From: Istiophorus platypterus
Lineage: Eukaryota > Chordata > Actinopteri > Istiophoriformes > Istiophoridae
Length of the DNA: 64,000 nucleotides
Direction: 5' to 3'
Assembly (NCBI GenBank): GCA_016859345.1
Contig: CM029120.1
Location: 24,921,001-24,985,000, forward strand
The notes beneath the pieces were generated by a model that was not told the origin of the DNA, ran no database searches, and saw nothing but the letters and a program-made list of their open reading frames with translations. Below, one piece after another: positions 60,240 through 64,000 of this stretch; within the stretch, counting starts at the first letter, position 1; each line of letters opens with the position of its first letter. The translations under genes were made by a program, and so were the position numbers.

Positions 60240-63200
60240 AAAATTCAGGGGATCATCAAAGTTATCAAAATTTATCCTGAAGGGAACATGAATATCTGAG
60301 CAAAATTCCATGTCAGTCCATTCAGTAGTTGTTGAGATATTTTGTTAATCTTAACCAACATCTCAACCTTATGCTGGTTCCAGAGGAAAGATCAGAAGAT
60401 CACCGCAGTGGCCCACTGCTATTGTGGCATAAAACTCGAAAATCTATATTATTCATTAGTGCCTTATTCCCGTAATAAGGCACTGGTGCTTATTTTTTAA
60501 CATCAATTGATCAAACTCATGCAAATAAACAAAGAAACTTTATCTCAGGAAGAAACTCTTAAAGCTAAAGATAGTGCTTGGTCCTGACTACATTACTGGG
60601 GCCCTCCCTCGGGACTTCCTGAGCTCTGGAAACACACCACTGTGACATCAGCACCAACCTCATTCAACAATGAATCTTTGTGAAGAGAACAGCTCTGGGG
60701 AAGATCTCACTTGCACTGTGGTTATTGTGATCCCAATAAATGACCTATGAGGTCATTGCCAACACTGTTTGTTTAACACTCAACCTCCTTCAGCTCTGTA
60801 TAACTCATCTTGTCATTGTCAAGTGGAACTGGATTTAGTGCAAATGAAATTCCTTCGATGTATAGCAAGCTCTCCTGACAGGTGTCAGACGACCAATGTA
60901 GATATGTGAGGAGGGCAAGTGGCCTGGTTTAGGAGTGAGGGATTCATATTCATAAATGGATTGCTAGGGCCTGGAAGATGACACACATAACTTTAATGGA
61001 GGAATAACATATGTGTTGATATGAGCAGGGAGGGGAGAGGGCAATGTCTGCCTGCTGCATGCATGAGTTGTGTATTTATCCAGTGATTAAGGTACAAACT
61101 ATAGATACTGAATAGCTAACCTAGGTATGGTGTAGGGGAAAATTGCCATTGTACAGGAATACTCTGTGCAGACTGTACAATACTACAATAAGAACACTAG
61201 GTCTAAAACTGAAGCAGGAGGTGGGTGTGTAAACTCTGATGTATGTTTACAGACAGAAAGTTTGGGTCAGTCCTTTGCTTTTCTTTTCTGTTCCATGAAA
61301 GTTTTTGATAAGTAATATTTCTTGTCCACATTTCTTTTAAGTAATGTCCCAGACTTCGATCATTAATAAGGTTAATTCAAACTTATTACTGAGAGGAAAA
61401 ACAGCAAATATGGAAAAAAAGACCCAAGTTGTAATGGTAAATGGACTGCACTTTTTTAACAGACAAGCCATTTTACAATGAGTCTATCATTAACCAATTC
61501 ACATACACACCCAGACTGACAACATCAGAGCTGCCATGCCTATTGGGCGTAATTTAGGGTTCAGTGTAGGGATGTCTCCATCAACTTATTTTGGCCACAA
61601 TCTAAGTTCTTTAGAACTGTTTATCTGCTGATACAAAGTCTGATGCTTATATTTACCTAAATGTTGGTTCAACATGTTCCTGACACACTTAAATGACAGG
61701 TAAACAGAATATGGCGTTCCTTATCTTTCACAAACTAATTAATCCAAATACTGAAGATCCTAGTTCAAAACTATTATGTTGATCAGTTTAAATTATTATG
61801 ATCTGAATGGAAGTTAACTGAAAGAATGTGTCTTTGATTCAAAATTGACATGACTTGAGCAGGGAGAAAGAAGATGTCTCATTGGAGTTGTTAGAGCTAC
61901 AAATAACACTCAGTCTATCATGACTATACAGATGTGGTATGGAGGAGAGCTTCTCTCAAAACCAATCCTTGGCAGAGTGAAGACACTGGTTCGCAGAGAA
62001 CACACAATCTTGATAACTGACAAGTGTAACTTTGGCCTTAAATTACTCATGGAATTAATGTTAATTGGCAAAAGCTAATATGAACTGCCAATATGGAACC
62101 ATCTTTATTTTATATATATATATATATATCAAACATATATAACCTTCATTTTATATATGTATATATATATATATATATATATAAAATGATAGTTCCACCA
62201 CCCCAGCCCTAACAACCCTACTATTTTTATTTGAGCATGCTTAACATGCTTAACTTTACATCTCCTACCCTATTCCTGAAACCAGTCAGCTCAAAAAGAC
62301 CATTTTAGAATAAAGACCAATTAAATCAACAACTAACAAAGATGGCAACATTAGATAGGAAATACAAGAGATATAGAAGGACTATACAGAAACAAATTAA
62401 TGGCCAAACTGCTGGATTATAACAATAGCACTGTTTGCACTGCCAACACTCTTTGTATTCATTCATTCAAACAGGAACCAACTGAATGGATGCAATTGTT
62501 TGGCCTGAGTGTTATACAAACAACATAATCTCTGACTGAGCTTCGATACAGCATTAAGCTGATTGTTTTTAAATATCAATAGTATCTTATTTATTTTTGT
62601 TCTTTACTCAGAGGGGAAGGTAATATAACATACAGACAGTAATCGAATGCAGGGAGATCAAATGCTCATATTAACAGCTGAACTAGAATTAGCTATTAAC
62701 CAAAATGTACAAACTGGCAATATTCAATGAACATCCCCAACTTACATATCATCCCAGAGTAATAACTGAGTACATCATAAATCTTAGTTGTTAACACAGG
62801 TTCATACCTAGTTCAAAGACAAATTTGTCACATTAAAACTGTGCAATAACTGAATTATTTTTGAGAGGGTGCAGAAGCTCTTAAGATACCAAATGAGTCA
62901 TAAAGGCAGGGATGTTGAGCAAAGGATTATTTTGTCTCCTTCACAAGGCAACACAGTGTAGGTGTGAAAACTAGAGTACACTTGTGGGCTGCTGAACGCC
63001 CACAAAGATTTCCATCGAAGACAACTGACAGATTAACATCACCCTTGTGAAATGCAGTGAATTATTTCAGTGTTTATAACGTTTTGCATTGCAGGGAAAC
63101 CAAAAGTAGCTTTATGTTATTGGAATTATAACACACAAAGAGGTGTCACACTACAGCAAAAAAAACTTCAGTGACTCAGATGCTGATCTCATCCACAAAC

Positions 63201-64000
63201 TCAGGGCTGTCCTGAATACTTATTCCCATGTTCCTCTGCAGTATGTTGTGACCGCATATCACTCTCCTGACATCCACTCCTGTTGTCACACTCAGTTTTG
63301 TGGAGACACCACTGCCATTATTAACCAAGAAACCTTTGAGAAGTAATTCCCAGTCCACTGGATTTTATTTCACCTGTTTGACCAGTACAGATTTGGCAGA
63401 AGAGGACTTTCCCTCCTCAGGGAGTTCCTCCGCTGTGATGTGTTCCCTGACACTTCAACTCCCTCCTTTCAGCTGGGAGACTAGGCTGACATCACTTTGC
63501 CTCAGGCTGGTAGGGAAGCATAAATTGGATCAGTCTTGTTGGGTTTCACTGAAAATGAAGCTATGTTTTGCTGTGTGAGTCATGCCAAGGATGGAATGCT
63601 TTAGAAATTAAAATTCACTACACTGGGAAGGCAGCCAAATCAAACAGAAATAAAGCATAGAGATCAAAACAAAAAAGAAAAATCCTTTTGACTATATATT
63701 TGATATAACCTCTTGGTGTTTACTACTGGGTTTAAACATGATACAGCCTATGATCATAAAGCAATTAAGACAGAGCAGGTTTGTTTTAAATTAACACTGA
63801 GTAGTTGTCTATATAGTAATTTTACTGACACCTTCTGCAAATAAAACACAGAAATCATAAAGGTCAAAAAAGCTCAACTTTCACAGGGCTTAATTCATAA
63901 CAGTTGCATATGAAGAAAATACAGAATAAGAGATGTTTAGGCCATGAAACTGATCCATGGTATGAATATTTTTGTGGCTGAGATAACTGCCAATGCAGAT
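60240..64000. other. Right end: no gene recognised
   Basis: 60560-61080 is mixed-composition, repeat-poor and may be regulatory. 63140-63600 has short open frames on both strands without family similarity. Remaining DNA is AT-rich. Confidence 0.4.
62111..62184. repeat. Two TA microsatellites
   Basis: (TA)n tracts at about 62112-62129 and 62155-62184, separated by CAAACATATATAACCTTC; together they can form a cruciform. Confidence 0.93.

Noticed and set aside
1..64000. tRNA, rRNA, CRISPR, operon-like or phage features
   Set aside because: None seen; the window is vertebrate nuclear DNA.

Overview
The window is nuclear DNA of a ray-finned (teleost) fish. The genes are interrupted by introns with vertebrate splice sites. 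Several decayed Tc1-like DNA transposons and one L2/Maui-like LINE tail of the kinds common in teleosts lie between and inside the genes. CA/GT, AAT, ATC and GA microsatellites are frequent. No bacterial, phage, CRISPR or RNA-gene signal was seen.

Three protein-coding genes are supported. (1) ankrd6 (Diversin), + strand, 4670-14571: the fourteen 3' coding exons. The first coding exons, which should carry the start codon and the first two ankyrin repeats, are not in the window and probably lie upstream of base 1. (2) gja10 (Cx62/Cx57-type gap-junction connexin), + strand, 23447-25993: one large coding exon plus a proposed 39-base terminal exon reached through a GC-AG intron. (3) bach2 (BTB-bZIP repressor), - strand, 34195-50898: four coding exons giving a 777-residue protein. 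Its non-coding 5' exons presumably lie further right, beyond 50914. gja10 and bach2 converge tail to tail. As I recall human 6q15, ANKRD6, GJA10 and BACH2 occur there in the same order and orientation. The human genes between ANKRD6 and GJA10 (LYRM2, MDN1, CASP8AP2) were not found here, which suggests one post-duplication teleost paralogue block.

Layout: 1-4669, decayed minus-strand Tc1 element split by a 1.6-kb insertion, then ankrd6 intron; 4670-14571, ankrd6; 14572-23446, intergenic with an AAT microsatellite, two degenerate Tc1 elements back to back, a possible conserved non-coding stretch, a G-rich GC-box spot and a degenerate minisatellite just before gja10; 23447-26.6k, gja10; 26.6k-34.2k, AT-rich gene-poor DNA (possibly the long bach2 3' UTR) with an internally deleted Tc1 element at 30.5-31.4 kb; 34.2k-50.9k, bach2; 50.9k-64k, probable bach2 5' intron or upstream DNA with microsatellites, a LINE fragment and possible regulatory sequence.

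The three genes are not an operon-like unit; they act in separate processes (Wnt/planar polarity scaffolding, retinal gap junctions, and transcriptional repression in lymphocytes and oxidative stress). I did not find a clear undescribed biological system. The observations most worth checking are the conserved-position GC-AG intron of gja10, the CA-repeat tract beside a weak donor that splits the bach2 leucine zipper, the 1.6-kb insertion in the Tc1 element, and the minisatellite whose inverted copy supplies a splice-acceptor-like sequence in front of gja10.
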